In this document: positions 8,322 to 14,256 of the stretch, one piece after another
Layout: each line of letters opens with the position of its first letter
Position numbering within the stretch: position 1 is the first letter of the stretch
Assembly: GCA_028679405.1 (NCBI GenBank)
Contig: JAJRBP010000083.1
Coordinates: forward strand, 1 to 14,256
Direction of reading: 5' to 3'
DNA: 14,256 nt
Source: Methanoregulaceae archaeon
Lineage (GTDB): Archaea > Halobacteriota > Methanomicrobia > Methanomicrobiales > Methanospirillaceae
The notes under the pieces: model-generated
The model's database searches: none
What the model was told of the DNA's origin: nothing
Seen by the model: the letters and a program-made list of their open reading frames with translations, nothing else
Program-made: the position numbers and the translations under genes

Positions 8322-9020
8322 ATGAAGCGCGGTGGTCTTGTCGGCCTTTTAATAATCCTTCTCCTCTCCTGCGGTTGTGCGACAATTGCCGGGACGCCCG
8401 GAACGATCTCGGTTACCACGACACCGCCCGGAGTTCCGGTGTATCTTGACGGCGTCCTGCAGGGCAATGCCCCGCTGACACTGAATATGGTACCTCCCGG
8501 CACCCATACCGTGGAATTCAGGCCAGCTTCGGGCAGCCCCTGGACAACGCAGGTGCTCGTGGCTTCAGGCGGCACATCCTCGGTAGCGTGGAATTCCGAG
8601 GTCGCCCCGGCCGCCACGCCGACACCTGCGTACACTCCTTATGCCATCGAGGAGATCGCCCCGAAGGGGTTGTATGTTACGGAACTGACAGGATACCAGG
8701 GCGGAGGGAATTACATCACGCAACTCACGTTCAACCTCGGTCTTGCCCAGGCGACTCCGGTCGACATGAACGCCACCGCAATGACCTTTACGACGCAGGC
8801 AGGTACGATTTCCCCGTACTGGACGATCACGGATAAGCGCTACTCCAACAGCGATAATAATCTTCTTGAAGCGGGAGAGGTGTTCCTGATCAGTATGAGT
8901 ACCCCCCACGTGGGTCCTGGTGAGACGTTCACCCTCACGATCACGCCGCCCGGCGGTGAAGCTCTCGTCGTTACAAAGACCGTCCCGTCCTTCATCGGCG
9001 TCTATGTGAAGTTCCCCTGA
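8322..9020 (+). CDS. PEGA-domain lipoprotein with archaellin-like C-terminal domain
   Basis: A 232-residue predicted surface protein. The N-terminus MKRGGLVGLLIILLLSCGC is a lipoprotein-type signal, with C19 (or C17) as the probable lipidated cysteine. Residues about 24-90 form a PEGA domain, recognisable by TPPGVPVYLDG, PLTLNMVPPGTHTVEF and the closing Ser/Gly stretch. A Pro/Thr/Ala linker (about 92-105) follows. From about 115 to the end the sequence resembles the globular part of archaellins: a PVDMNAT strand, then YWTITD, LLEAGEVF, and finally GPGETFTLTITPPGG with TKTVPSFIGVYVKF. It lacks the class III signal and long N-terminal helix that archaellins need for filament assembly, so it is probably an anchored surface protein. 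An in-frame ATG at 8274 with GGGAGG touching it is a less likely start. The archaellin relationship is my reading of motifs, not a search result. Confidence 0.8.
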   Translation: MKRGGLVGLLIILLLSCGCATIAGTPGTISVTTTPPGVPVYLDGVLQGNAPLTLNMVPPGTHTVEFRPASGSPWTTQVLVASGGTSSVAWNSEVAPAATPTPAYTPYAIEEIAPKGLYVTELTGYQGGGNYITQLTFNLGLAQATPVDMNATAMTFTTQAGTISPYWTITDKRYSNSDNNLLEAGEVFLISMSTPHVGPGETFTLTITPPGGEALVVTKTVPSFIGVYVKFP

Positions 9021-9076
9021 CCTCATCCTCCCTTCTTCTGCCTGTCGAGCGACCACCATACACCCTTCTTTATGCG

Positions 9077-10036
9077 ATGAGACTCCTCTTCGAACTCTCC
9101 GGCGAGCACCCGACCCTCCCGGTTGCAGAGCTTGCATGTGTCGGCAGGGTGATCGAGCAGGTGCCCCAGGCAGCTGTCGTCGAATGCGACGAACCCTGCC
9201 GGACGGGGCGCCTCGCCCTCACGCACCGGGTGATCGAGTTGTACGGGAGCTGCCATGCCGATATGGACTCGTTTCGGAAGCTTCTCATGGATCTCTCGGT
9301 CCAGGCCGATGTCCCGTTCGCAGGCCGGGTAAAGAAAGTCGAGGGTTCCTCCATGGATGCACCGGTCCCCGACCTCGAGCGGCTGATCGGCCGCCTGGTC
9401 TCCGGCAGGGTCTCACTTACGCGGCCGGAGACGGAGTACCGGGCTCTCTGCTCTGCCGACCGGTGTTTTTTCGGGCGGGTACTCGTCTCGCCCGACAGGC
9501 GGTCATTCGACCTCAGGAAACCCGGAGACAGGCCGTTCTTTCACCCCGGCGTGATGATGCCGAGGATGGCACGGGCACTCGTCAATATATCCTGCGTAAA
9601 CGAAGGAGAGGTCCTCATCGATCCCTTCTCAGGGACCGGGGGTATCCTGATCGAGGCCGCACTGGTCGGGGCCGACCCTGTCGGGATCGATATGGACCCC
9701 GTGATGCTCCGCGGTTCGAGGGCGAATGCGCCGGGTGTATCGCTGGTGAGGGCCGATGCCACCAGGATGCCGGTAAAAGACAGGAGTGCCGATGCCGTCG
9801 TGACCGATCTCCCCTACGGGCAATCGGTCATGATCAGGGCCAGGAGCATGGACCAGTTGTACTCCGGCTCGATAGAGGAGATCGCCCGTATCCTGAAACC
9901 AGGTCGGAAAGCGGTTGTGGTAACCCACCGGGACATCTCGGCCACAGCCGGAGGGATACTCCACATCGCAGGTCTCCACGAGCAGCGTGTCCACAGGAGC
10001 CTCACGCGGAGAATCCTGGTGCTCGAACACCGTTAA
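9077..10036 (+). CDS. tRNA (guanine(10)-N2)-methyltransferase, aTrm-G10/Trm11 family
   Basis: Predicted SAM-dependent enzyme that makes m2G or m2,2G at position 10 of tRNA. The N-terminal 130 or so residues would form the THUMP-containing tRNA-binding part. The Rossmann methylase follows. SRSFDLRKPGDRPFFHPG-like residues near 140-158 precede motif I, DPFSGTGG (182-189), then GIDMDP, and motif IV as TDLPYGQS (D244-Y247). The length of 319 residues matches archaeal Trm-G10 proteins (about 330). Motif IV has Leu where DPPY is usual. The ATG at 9077 begins MRLLFELSGEHP, a normal N-terminus for the family; no ribosome site is seen. It follows the lipoprotein gene by 56 bases with no clear terminator between, so the two may be co-transcribed. 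Confidence 0.88.
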   Translation: MRLLFELSGEHPTLPVAELACVGRVIEQVPQAAVVECDEPCRTGRLALTHRVIELYGSCHADMDSFRKLLMDLSVQADVPFAGRVKKVEGSSMDAPVPDLERLIGRLVSGRVSLTRPETEYRALCSADRCFFGRVLVSPDRRSFDLRKPGDRPFFHPGVMMPRMARALVNISCVNEGEVLIDPFSGTGGILIEAALVGADPVGIDMDPVMLRGSRANAPGVSLVRADATRMPVKDRSADAVVTDLPYGQSVMIRARSMDQLYSGSIEEIARILKPGRKAVVVTHRDISATAGGILHIAGLHEQRVHRSLTRRILVLEHR

Positions 10037-10326
10037 ACTCCCGTTCCGGCACCTTTCCGGGAGGTGGCGGAGGTTATCACGATGCCGGGATCCGGTCAGG
10101 AATAACCCGGGTCCGGGCCTGGCGAAGGAGAGGTAAGGCGGGTTTCGTGCAGGCTGCAGTTTTCCCCAGGCGGATCCCCGGGAAGATCGCGGGAACACGA
10201 CCGACCGGCACGCTGAAAAGATCCGGATGAAAAATAAAAAATCCGGAAGAGAAAAAATTTCCCGACTGGAATGAGCGGCGGTTTTTCACCTGCCACAAAA
10301 AAGGGCAGGATTGGAGAAGCCCGGCT
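10037..10326. other. Non-coding stretch between tRNA methylase and small membrane protein gene
   Basis: I see no convincing gene in these 290 bases; the open frames here are low-quality extensions or antisense readings. The left end has a weak hairpin (CTCCCG 10038-10043 with CGGGAG 10058-10063) just after the methylase stop that may aid termination. The right part is rich in A on the plus strand, meaning T-tracts on the minus strand, and contains ATCCGGA twice (10221-10227 and 10241-10247). No C/D-box or tRNA pattern was recognised. Confidence 0.5.
10230..10309 (-). terminator. Multiple T-tract terminator of the small membrane protein gene
   Basis: Read on the minus strand, CCTGCC and GGCAGG (10304-10309 and 10289-10294) flank a loop with TTTTTT (10297-10302). 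Two further T-tracts follow: AAATTTTTTC (around 10252-10260) and a T6-A-T5 run (around 10230-10241). Successive U-runs are the usual archaeal termination signal, so read-through toward the tRNA methylase gene should be low. Confidence 0.6.
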
Positions 10327-10506
10327 TCACTCCTTGATCATGAGGGCCCCGAAAATAACAAGGAAGAGCCCTGCAACAATTCCGATAATCCCGATTATCC
10401 CTTTCAGGACGGCAATGACATCAGGGAAGAAGGCATACACACCATACCCCCCGAGACCGAGCAGTACAAGCCCGACCACAAGCGCTCCGATACCCATCTT
10501 TTCCAT
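10327..10506 (-). CDS. Small two-helix membrane protein (59 residues), function unknown
   Basis: A short gene with all the hallmarks of a real one. The ATG at 10506 has AGGAG seven bases upstream (CAGGAGCAACC), and T-tract terminators follow the TGA. The protein starts MEKMGIGALVVGLVLLGLGG and has two hydrophobic helices, about residues 5-27 and 31-55, joined by a short turn with FFPDV. It ends MIKE, a charged cytoplasmic tail. Gly-rich helices (GIIGIIGIVAG) suggest close helix packing or oligomerisation. The reading frame has no disallowed codons and normal third-position GC for the window. Small proteins of this build are common in archaeal genomes as conserved hypotheticals; I do not recognise a function. 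The promoter region carries inverted repeats (10516-10556), so expression may be controlled by a specific regulator. Confidence 0.82.
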   Translation of the reverse strand: MEKMGIGALVVGLVLLGLGGYGVYAFFPDVIAVLKGIIGIIGIVAGLFLVIFGALMIKE

Positions 10507-10515
10507 GGTTGCTCC

Positions 10516-10556
10516 TGGTGATCACCATATGAACTCAAACCATAAAAAATATGGTG
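10516..10556 (-). promoter_or_regulatory. Repeat-rich promoter/operator of the small membrane protein gene
   Basis: TGGTGATCACCA (10516-10527) is a perfect 12-base palindrome. Overlapping it, CACCATAT (10523-10530) pairs with ATATGGTG (10549-10556) as an eight-base inverted repeat across 18 bases. Within and next to the right arm is the AT-rich element, read on the minus strand as CCATATTTTTTATGG, which is the probable TATA box. It lies about 35-45 bases before the ATG. Repeats on both sides of the transcription start fit a dimeric repressor; the regulator is unknown. Confidence 0.5.
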
Positions 10557-10684
10557 CTCCTTTCGATGAAACGGACGGGTTTTCTCCCCATTCCAGGGTA
10601 TCCCGGACCCGTGTGAGCTGAAATCTCATTCTTCACCGGCGGGGCCTCTCTCCGGCTGACCCGCAACTGCGGGGTCGCAGGTAA

Positions 10685-10692
10685 CCTATATA
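10685..10692 (+). promoter_or_regulatory. TATA box of the PrsW-family gene
   Basis: CCTATATA, embedded in TAACCTATATACCCG, is a good TATA element whose centre is about 28 bases before the GTG start at 10717. Transcription would begin within a few bases of the start codon, so the message is predicted to be leaderless. The absence of any ribosome site in the gap agrees with this. Confidence 0.65.
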
Positions 10693-10716
10693 CCCGTCCG
10701 TCCCGTACGGCTCCGT

Positions 10717-11388
10717 GTGCAGTTCGATCTCGTCACCCTCCTGATCCTCGCACTGGCACCAGGATTGTTCTGGCTCTGGTACTTCTACCACCGTGACCGG
10801 TATGCCCACGAACCGCTGTACTGGATTATCTGGATCTTCCTCCTCGGGATGACCATCACAGTCCCTGTCGCGATCCTCGAGGACCTCGTCGGTGCGGCAC
10901 TCCCCGACCCTTACCTTGCCGTGTTTGCAGCCCCGGTCATCGAAGAACTCGCAAAGTTCCTGGTGGTCTGGCGGACGGTTTTCCGGACCCAGGACTTCGA
11001 CGAGCCGGTTGACGGGATGGTATATGCCACGGCGGCCGGCCTCGGGTTTGCGACTCTCGAGAACGTGGGGTATATCTTCCTCTCGTACGAGTCGTCGTTT
11101 CCCGATGCCCTAGGAACAGGGGTCCTACGGGCGCTGCTCTCCGTGCCGGCCCATGCCCTTTTCTCTGCAATCTGGGGGTACGCTCTCGGGATGGCAAGGT
11201 TCTCGCCGCCGGATGCGGGACGGAGGCTTATACTCCAGGGCCTTGTCGCTGCGATGGTATTTCACGGGCTCTTCAACCTGCTCCTCCTCGACTACGCGGG
11301 GATCGCCGTGCTTGTCCTCTTCCTCATCCCCCTCCTCTGGTGGCTGGTGAACAGGGATTTTTCGCGTGCGCTGGGGAGGTTCCGGTGA
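10717..11388 (+). CDS. PrsW family intramembrane metalloprotease
   Basis: Polytopic membrane protein of 223 residues, related to the bacterial site-1 protease PrsW and to the wider CPBP/Abi clan. The family's catalytic set is visible: E76-E77 and K80 in APVIEELAK, E115 in ATLENVGY, H146 in PAHALFSA and H183 in VFHGLFN. These residues lie in or beside membrane segments, as required for zinc-dependent cleavage within the bilayer. About seven hydrophobic segments are seen, the first starting at residue 5. The start is GTG at 10717, which gives MQFDLVTLLILALAPG, a normal N-terminus; the TATA at 10685-10692 predicts a leaderless message. The archaeal substrates are unknown. It converges with the MFS transporter gene, the stops being only nine bases apart. 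Confidence 0.92.
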   Translation: MQFDLVTLLILALAPGLFWLWYFYHRDRYAHEPLYWIIWIFLLGMTITVPVAILEDLVGAALPDPYLAVFAAPVIEELAKFLVVWRTVFRTQDFDEPVDGMVYATAAGLGFATLENVGYIFLSYESSFPDALGTGVLRALLSVPAHALFSAIWGYALGMARFSPPDAGRRLILQGLVAAMVFHGLFNLLLLDYAGIAVLVLFLIPLLWWLVNRDFSRALGRFR

Positions 11389-11397
11389 GCGCCCAGG

Positions 11398-12585
11398 TCA
11401 GCCTGCCGGGGGCGAAAACTCCCGTTCTTCTGCCGGTTTCCCTTTCCAGGGGTACCTCAGAATATAAATAAGAACGGCAGCCCCGGCGATAAGGAACGGA
11501 AGCGTGTACAGGGCGGATTCGAGCGAGAACCGATCCGCAAGGACGCCGGTGAATGCCACGCCTGCTCCTCCTGCTCCGATGGCGACCCCGAGGAGAAGGC
11601 CTGATGCAAGGCCGACGTCATGCGGCATCATCTCGTGCGCCATGGCGACGGTCACCGCAAATCCGGACCAGAGCGCAAAACCGAAAAAGAGGAGCGCGAT
11701 GATCGATACCGGTCCTCCGGATACCATGAAAAGGACGAACGCCGGGAACGACAGCCCGAGACCTGCGAGGACGAACTCCTTCCGTCCGTACCTGTCCGAG
11801 AGTACGCCTCCTGCGATCTGGCCGCCGACTCCTGCAAGAAGCATCAGGGTTATCAGGACGTTTGCCTGGACGAGGGAAAAACCCCTGCTGACCAGGAGAG
11901 AGGGGAAGAATGCGAGCGCCCCGAATATCGCCCAGGCACGGAGCGTGGACGCACCGAAGAGGGTGAGGACCGGGGTCCTGGGAAACGCAGGGCGGTCCTG
12001 TGCCGGTTTCTGCCGCCCCGCCGTGGGCCGGCACTCCTCCGGCACCACGAACCAGAGGAGGAATGCCATGATCCCTGCCGGCAGGAAGAGGAGCGCAAGG
12101 CCCGGAAGGCCGGCGTACCAGATGGCAAGGCCGGTGAGGAGCGGTCCGACCGCGTACCCGATATTTCCCCCGACCACGAAGATCGAGGTGACCTTTCCCC
12201 GGTTCCCGGGCGAACAGAGCCGGCTCACGGCGGCCAGCGCGTTCGGGTGGAACGTCGCGTGGCCGAGTGCTGCGAGCGAGGCAAACACGAGGAGCATCAG
12301 GTAGTCTTCCACGAACCCGAACATCACGATAAAAAATGCAGATATCAGGAGGCTGTAGGATAACGGGAGGGCCCACCCCCGCCGGTCCGAGAGCCAGCCG
12401 AATACCGGCTGGGTGAGGGACGAGGAGAGGTTGTAGGTGGTGACCAGGAGTCCGGCGAGGAAGTACGAGTATCCCCTGGTCGCGATGAGCAGGGGAAGGA
12501 TCGAGGTGATCACCGGCATGTAGATGTCCGTGACCATGTGGCCGGCGGAGAGCCAGAGGACCGGGTTACGCAGCCCCGGAGTCAT
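11398..12585 (-). CDS. MFS transporter, fosmidomycin-resistance (Fsr)-like
   Basis: A 395-residue, 12-helix major facilitator protein. Features in order are GHMVTDIYMP in helix 1, SSSLTQPVFGWLSDR (the loop 2-3 signature), HATFHPNALAAVSR, VGGNIGYAVGPLLTG, and in the second half GGVLSDRYGRK and GLASGLLLGVAIGAGG before FTGVLADR. This order and the FHP and VGGN blocks match the Fsr family of E. coli. Its ATG overlaps the stop of the METTL5-like gene by four bases (ATGA), so it is translated with the upstream operon. Archaea make isoprenoids by the mevalonate route, so the name gives only family membership; the true substrate is open. The C-terminus is short and polar (GKPAEEREFSPPAG). Confidence 0.88.
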   Translation of the reverse strand: MTPGLRNPVLWLSAGHMVTDIYMPVITSILPLLIATRGYSYFLAGLLVTTYNLSSSLTQPVFGWLSDRRGWALPLSYSLLISAFFIVMFGFVEDYLMLLVFASLAALGHATFHPNALAAVSRLCSPGNRGKVTSIFVVGGNIGYAVGPLLTGLAIWYAGLPGLALLFLPAGIMAFLLWFVVPEECRPTAGRQKPAQDRPAFPRTPVLTLFGASTLRAWAIFGALAFFPSLLVSRGFSLVQANVLITLMLLAGVGGQIAGGVLSDRYGRKEFVLAGLGLSFPAFVLFMVSGGPVSIIALLFFGFALWSGFAVTVAMAHEMMPHDVGLASGLLLGVAIGAGGAGVAFTGVLADRFSLESALYTLPFLIAGAAVLIYILRYPWKGKPAEEREFSPPAG

Positions 12586-13199
12586 CCCGCATTCCGCGTT
12601 ATCCGGAGAATTTCAACCCCGATATCCACGTGCGTCCTGGTATGGAAAGAGAACTGGTGGGGAATTCTGAGCGTTCCCCTTGCCCGCCCTTCGACCGATG
12701 CCCTCCCCGCCGTGTACGACCTGACAAAGGGGACGGACCCGGCATTGAAGATCCCGTAGATCACATCCGCGATATTCAGCGCACAATCGATGAACGGACG
12801 GTCAGCGTGCTGTTTCTGGGCACCGAACGGCGGGTTCATGACGACCGTGTCCGCGTGTCCTGCCCGCCCGGGGAGAAGGGGATCGCTGATATCGGAGCGA
12901 AGGAACCCGATCGCCACCCCCGCGGTTACCGCGTTCTCCCCGGCGATACGGAGGGCATCCTTGTCCGAATCGACCCCGGTCACTTCCCCTGCACCGAGCA
13001 GGCCGGCTCCTATTGCGAGGACTCCTGTCCCGCACCCGAGGTCGCATACGCGTCGGTTTTCTATATCCCCCTGCATGAAGGCGTCGAACAACAGCCTGGC
13101 CGCCAGAGGTGCCGGTGTCCGGTACTGCTCGCGTGACGGGTCGGGCCTCCCGAACCCCTGCAGGCCTTCGAGGACCATCTCGAGCTGGCGGAGCTTCAT
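12582..13199 (-). CDS. METTL5-type RNA N6-adenine methyltransferase
   Basis: A 205-residue SAM methylase close in layout to eukaryotic METTL5, which makes m6A in helix 44 of small-subunit rRNA. The N-terminus MKLRQLEMVLEGLQGF, then EQYRTPAPLAARLLF, parallels the METTL5 start (KLKELE..., EQYPT...AARML). SAM motif I is VCDLGCGTGVLAIG (51-64), followed by GVDSDKDAL. Motif IV is NPPF (122-125) in VMNPPFGAQ, as needed for an adenine amino group. The C-terminus carries FSFHTRTHVDIGVEILRI, like the KFHKKKSVDIEVDLIRF end of METTL5. METTL5 needs a TRMT112 partner in eukaryotes and archaeal Trm112 may serve here. Its start overlaps the dph2 stop by four bases (ATGA) and its stop overlaps the MFS start in the same way. 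Confidence 0.85.
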   Translation of the reverse strand: MKLRQLEMVLEGLQGFGRPDPSREQYRTPAPLAARLLFDAFMQGDIENRRVCDLGCGTGVLAIGAGLLGAGEVTGVDSDKDALRIAGENAVTAGVAIGFLRSDISDPLLPGRAGHADTVVMNPPFGAQKQHADRPFIDCALNIADVIYGIFNAGSVPFVRSYTAGRASVEGRARGTLRIPHQFSFHTRTHVDIGVEILRITRNAG

Positions 13200-14143
13200 G
13201 TCATCTCGTCGATCGCATACTCATCGAACGACCGCACTCCGCAGAGGATCTCGAACTCCTGCGGGGAGAGGACCGGGACCGGGAACCTGACCTGGTCGTC
13301 GTATGCGAGACGCGGGCACGCGGTATTCACGTAGCAGGAGAACCCGAGGTCGAGCAGCCCTTCCGGGCTCACCTCCCTCATGGCGACGACTGCCGCCCGG
13401 TCCGAGAGCGTGGCAAGGCGCTCCGCGAGGTCGTGCCTTGCCTGCCCGGTCTTCGTGGAGAGCAGGATACCGAACGTATCCGCCTCCCTCGCACGTTCTA
13501 TCAGGGCGAACCTTCGGCGGAGGAAGCGTTCTCCGTCGACCACCGATGCCTCTCCGGTATACGGGTCGACCGCGACCACCCGTTTCCCGGTCGCAAGCTG
13601 AACTCCTCTCGGGTGGAAGAGCCCGGTGCCGACAAAAAGGATCTCGTGAGCTGCCACCTGCCGGGCGGCCACGTACGAGCAGCCGAGCACCTGTCCGCAA
13701 AACGCCGTCCTCGGTCCGCCTTCAGCCGTGAGAAGGGTGATGCCGTGTCCTTCGAAATAGCCGGTGATCGCAGGTATCATCCCCGAATGCTGGGTGGTGG
13801 TCACCAGGCCTACTGTTTTTCCCCCGATAAGGGGGAGTGCTCCAGCCAGTCTTTCAGGGTCGAAATCCATCAGGAATGGCTCGTAGAGCACGTCCTCCCT
13901 TGTGGAAAGCGGGGTGTGGCCGAAATGCACGAGGAGGTCCGTCCACCGGAGCATATCGAGTGCGAGGTCGCATGCCCCGTAACAGGGATCCCCGCTGATG
14001 ATGACGGAGATCCCGGCTTCCCTGAGTGCAGAAGCGATCGCAGGAGCCCGCCGTTTCAGGCCGTCCGGGAACTGGAGGGTAACCGATCGTGCCCCCCTGC
14101 CCCTGATCCGTGCCACGAGGTCATCGATATCTGTCAGCGACAT
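13196..14143 (-). CDS. dph2: 2-(3-amino-3-carboxypropyl)histidine synthase Dph2
   Basis: Radical enzyme for the first step of diphthamide synthesis, transferring the aminocarboxypropyl group of SAM to a histidine of EF-2. The three iron-sulfur cysteines match those known in Pyrococcus Dph2: C58 in YGACDLA, C155 in VLGCSY and C276 in NTACPRLAYDD. The surrounding blocks LQFPDGLKR, HFGHTPL, TTTQH and FVGTGLFHPRG are also typical. The protein is 315 residues, a little shorter than the Pyrococcus one but with all conserved parts. The ATG at 14143 has GTGAAAGG just upstream, and a TATA-like TATTAA at 14174-14179 predicts a short leader. It is the first gene of a three-gene operon with the METTL5-like methylase and the MFS transporter. 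Confidence 0.94.
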   Translation of the reverse strand: MSLTDIDDLVARIRGRGARSVTLQFPDGLKRRAPAIASALREAGISVIISGDPCYGACDLALDMLRWTDLLVHFGHTPLSTREDVLYEPFLMDFDPERLAGALPLIGGKTVGLVTTTQHSGMIPAITGYFEGHGITLLTAEGGPRTAFCGQVLGCSYVAARQVAAHEILFVGTGLFHPRGVQLATGKRVVAVDPYTGEASVVDGERFLRRRFALIERAREADTFGILLSTKTGQARHDLAERLATLSDRAAVVAMREVSPEGLLDLGFSCYVNTACPRLAYDDQVRFPVPVLSPQEFEILCGVRSFDEYAIDEMT

Positions 14144-14172
14144 CCTTTCACTAGGTAACTATTCCCCTTGAC

Positions 14173-14181
14173 CTTAATACC
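14173..14181 (-). promoter_or_regulatory. Possible TATA box for dph2
   Basis: On the minus strand GTATTAAGG lies about 33 bases before the dph2 ATG, giving a predicted transcript start near 14151. The match to the archaeal TATA consensus is only moderate, but it is the most AT-rich element in the GC-rich upstream stretch. Confidence 0.4.
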
Positions 14182-14210
14182 ACCCCGTTCCCTGGAATAC
14201 CCCCACCCTG

Positions 14211-14230
14211 CCCCGGCTGCCCGGCCGGGG
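14211..14230. repeat. GC-rich inverted repeat upstream of dph2
   Basis: CCCCGGC (14211-14217) and GCCGGGG (14224-14230) form a seven-base stem with a six-base loop. A short T-run (ATTTTTC, 14249-14255) follows 20 bases later on the plus strand. It may end a transcript coming from either side. The window stops too soon to see the neighbouring gene. Confidence 0.3.
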
Positions 14231-14256
14231 TGTGATCTCCCTGAACAGATTTTTCA

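Noticed and set aside
9136..10230. Plus-strand open frame of 364 codons overlapping the tRNA methylase
   Set aside because: It is an Arg/Gly/Pro-rich alternative frame of the methylase gene with no domain; the methylase frame carries the SAM motifs.
10077..10298. Minus-strand open frames of 66-73 codons downstream of the small membrane protein gene
   Set aside because: They run through the T-tract terminator region, have no ribosome site and give proteins without consistent composition. The adjacent 59-residue gene is far better supported.
11504..12363. Plus-strand open frames opposite the MFS transporter
   Set aside because: They are antisense shadows of a 12-helix transporter and consist of charged or Pro/Arg-rich sequence without any recognisable fold.
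1..14256. CRISPR array, tRNA, rRNA, insertion sequence or integration site
   Set aside because: No regularly spaced repeats, cloverleaf sequence, rRNA segment, transposase motifs or flanking direct repeats were seen on either strand.

Overview
This window looks like a piece of a methanogenic euryarchaeon chromosome, most probably from the order Methanomicrobiales. The reasons are a moderately high GC content, archaeal TATA elements (several placed so that transcripts would have almost no leader), GGTGA/GGAG-type ribosome sites, a citramalate/isopropylmalate synthase of the methanogen type, a Dph2 diphthamide enzyme, an aTrm-G10/Trm11-like tRNA methylase, a METTL5-type methylase, a DUF4013 membrane protein and a PEGA-domain surface lipoprotein. 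The order-level assignment is inference from gene content.

Layout, left to right. (1) Positions 1-3935, all on the minus strand: a LeuA/CimA-family acyltransferase running off the left edge, a DUF4013 membrane protein, and the bifunctional purine enzyme PurH. Each has its own apparent promoter or T-rich terminator. (2) Positions 4137-7733, plus strand: the Hsp70 chaperone operon grpE-dnaK-dnaJ behind a strong TATA box. (3) Positions 7755-8322: a bidirectional hairpin, a stand-alone response-regulator receiver protein (minus) and a divergent intergenic region. (4) Positions 8322-10036, plus strand: a PEGA-domain lipoprotein whose C-terminal half resembles an archaellin, followed by an aTrm-G10-like tRNA guanine methyltransferase. 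(5) Positions 10037-10716: a mostly non-coding stretch that hides a 59-residue, two-helix membrane protein on the minus strand, with a repeat-rich promoter and multiple T-tract terminators. (6) Positions 10717-11388: a PrsW-type intramembrane protease, apparently leaderless. (7) Positions 14143 down to 11398: a tightly overlapping minus-strand operon, dph2 - METTL5-like methylase - Fsr-like MFS transporter.

Several genes converge on translation and protein quality control: tRNA G10 methylation, a probable 16S rRNA m6A methylase, diphthamide on EF-2, and the KJE chaperone machine. The two features most worth checking are the PEGA + archaellin-like lipoprotein next to a lone receiver domain, and the LeuA/CimA gene, whose catalytic reading frame has no usable start codon and is one base out of frame with a well-placed promoter, ribosome site and ATG. 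No rRNA, tRNA, CRISPR array or insertion sequence was seen.
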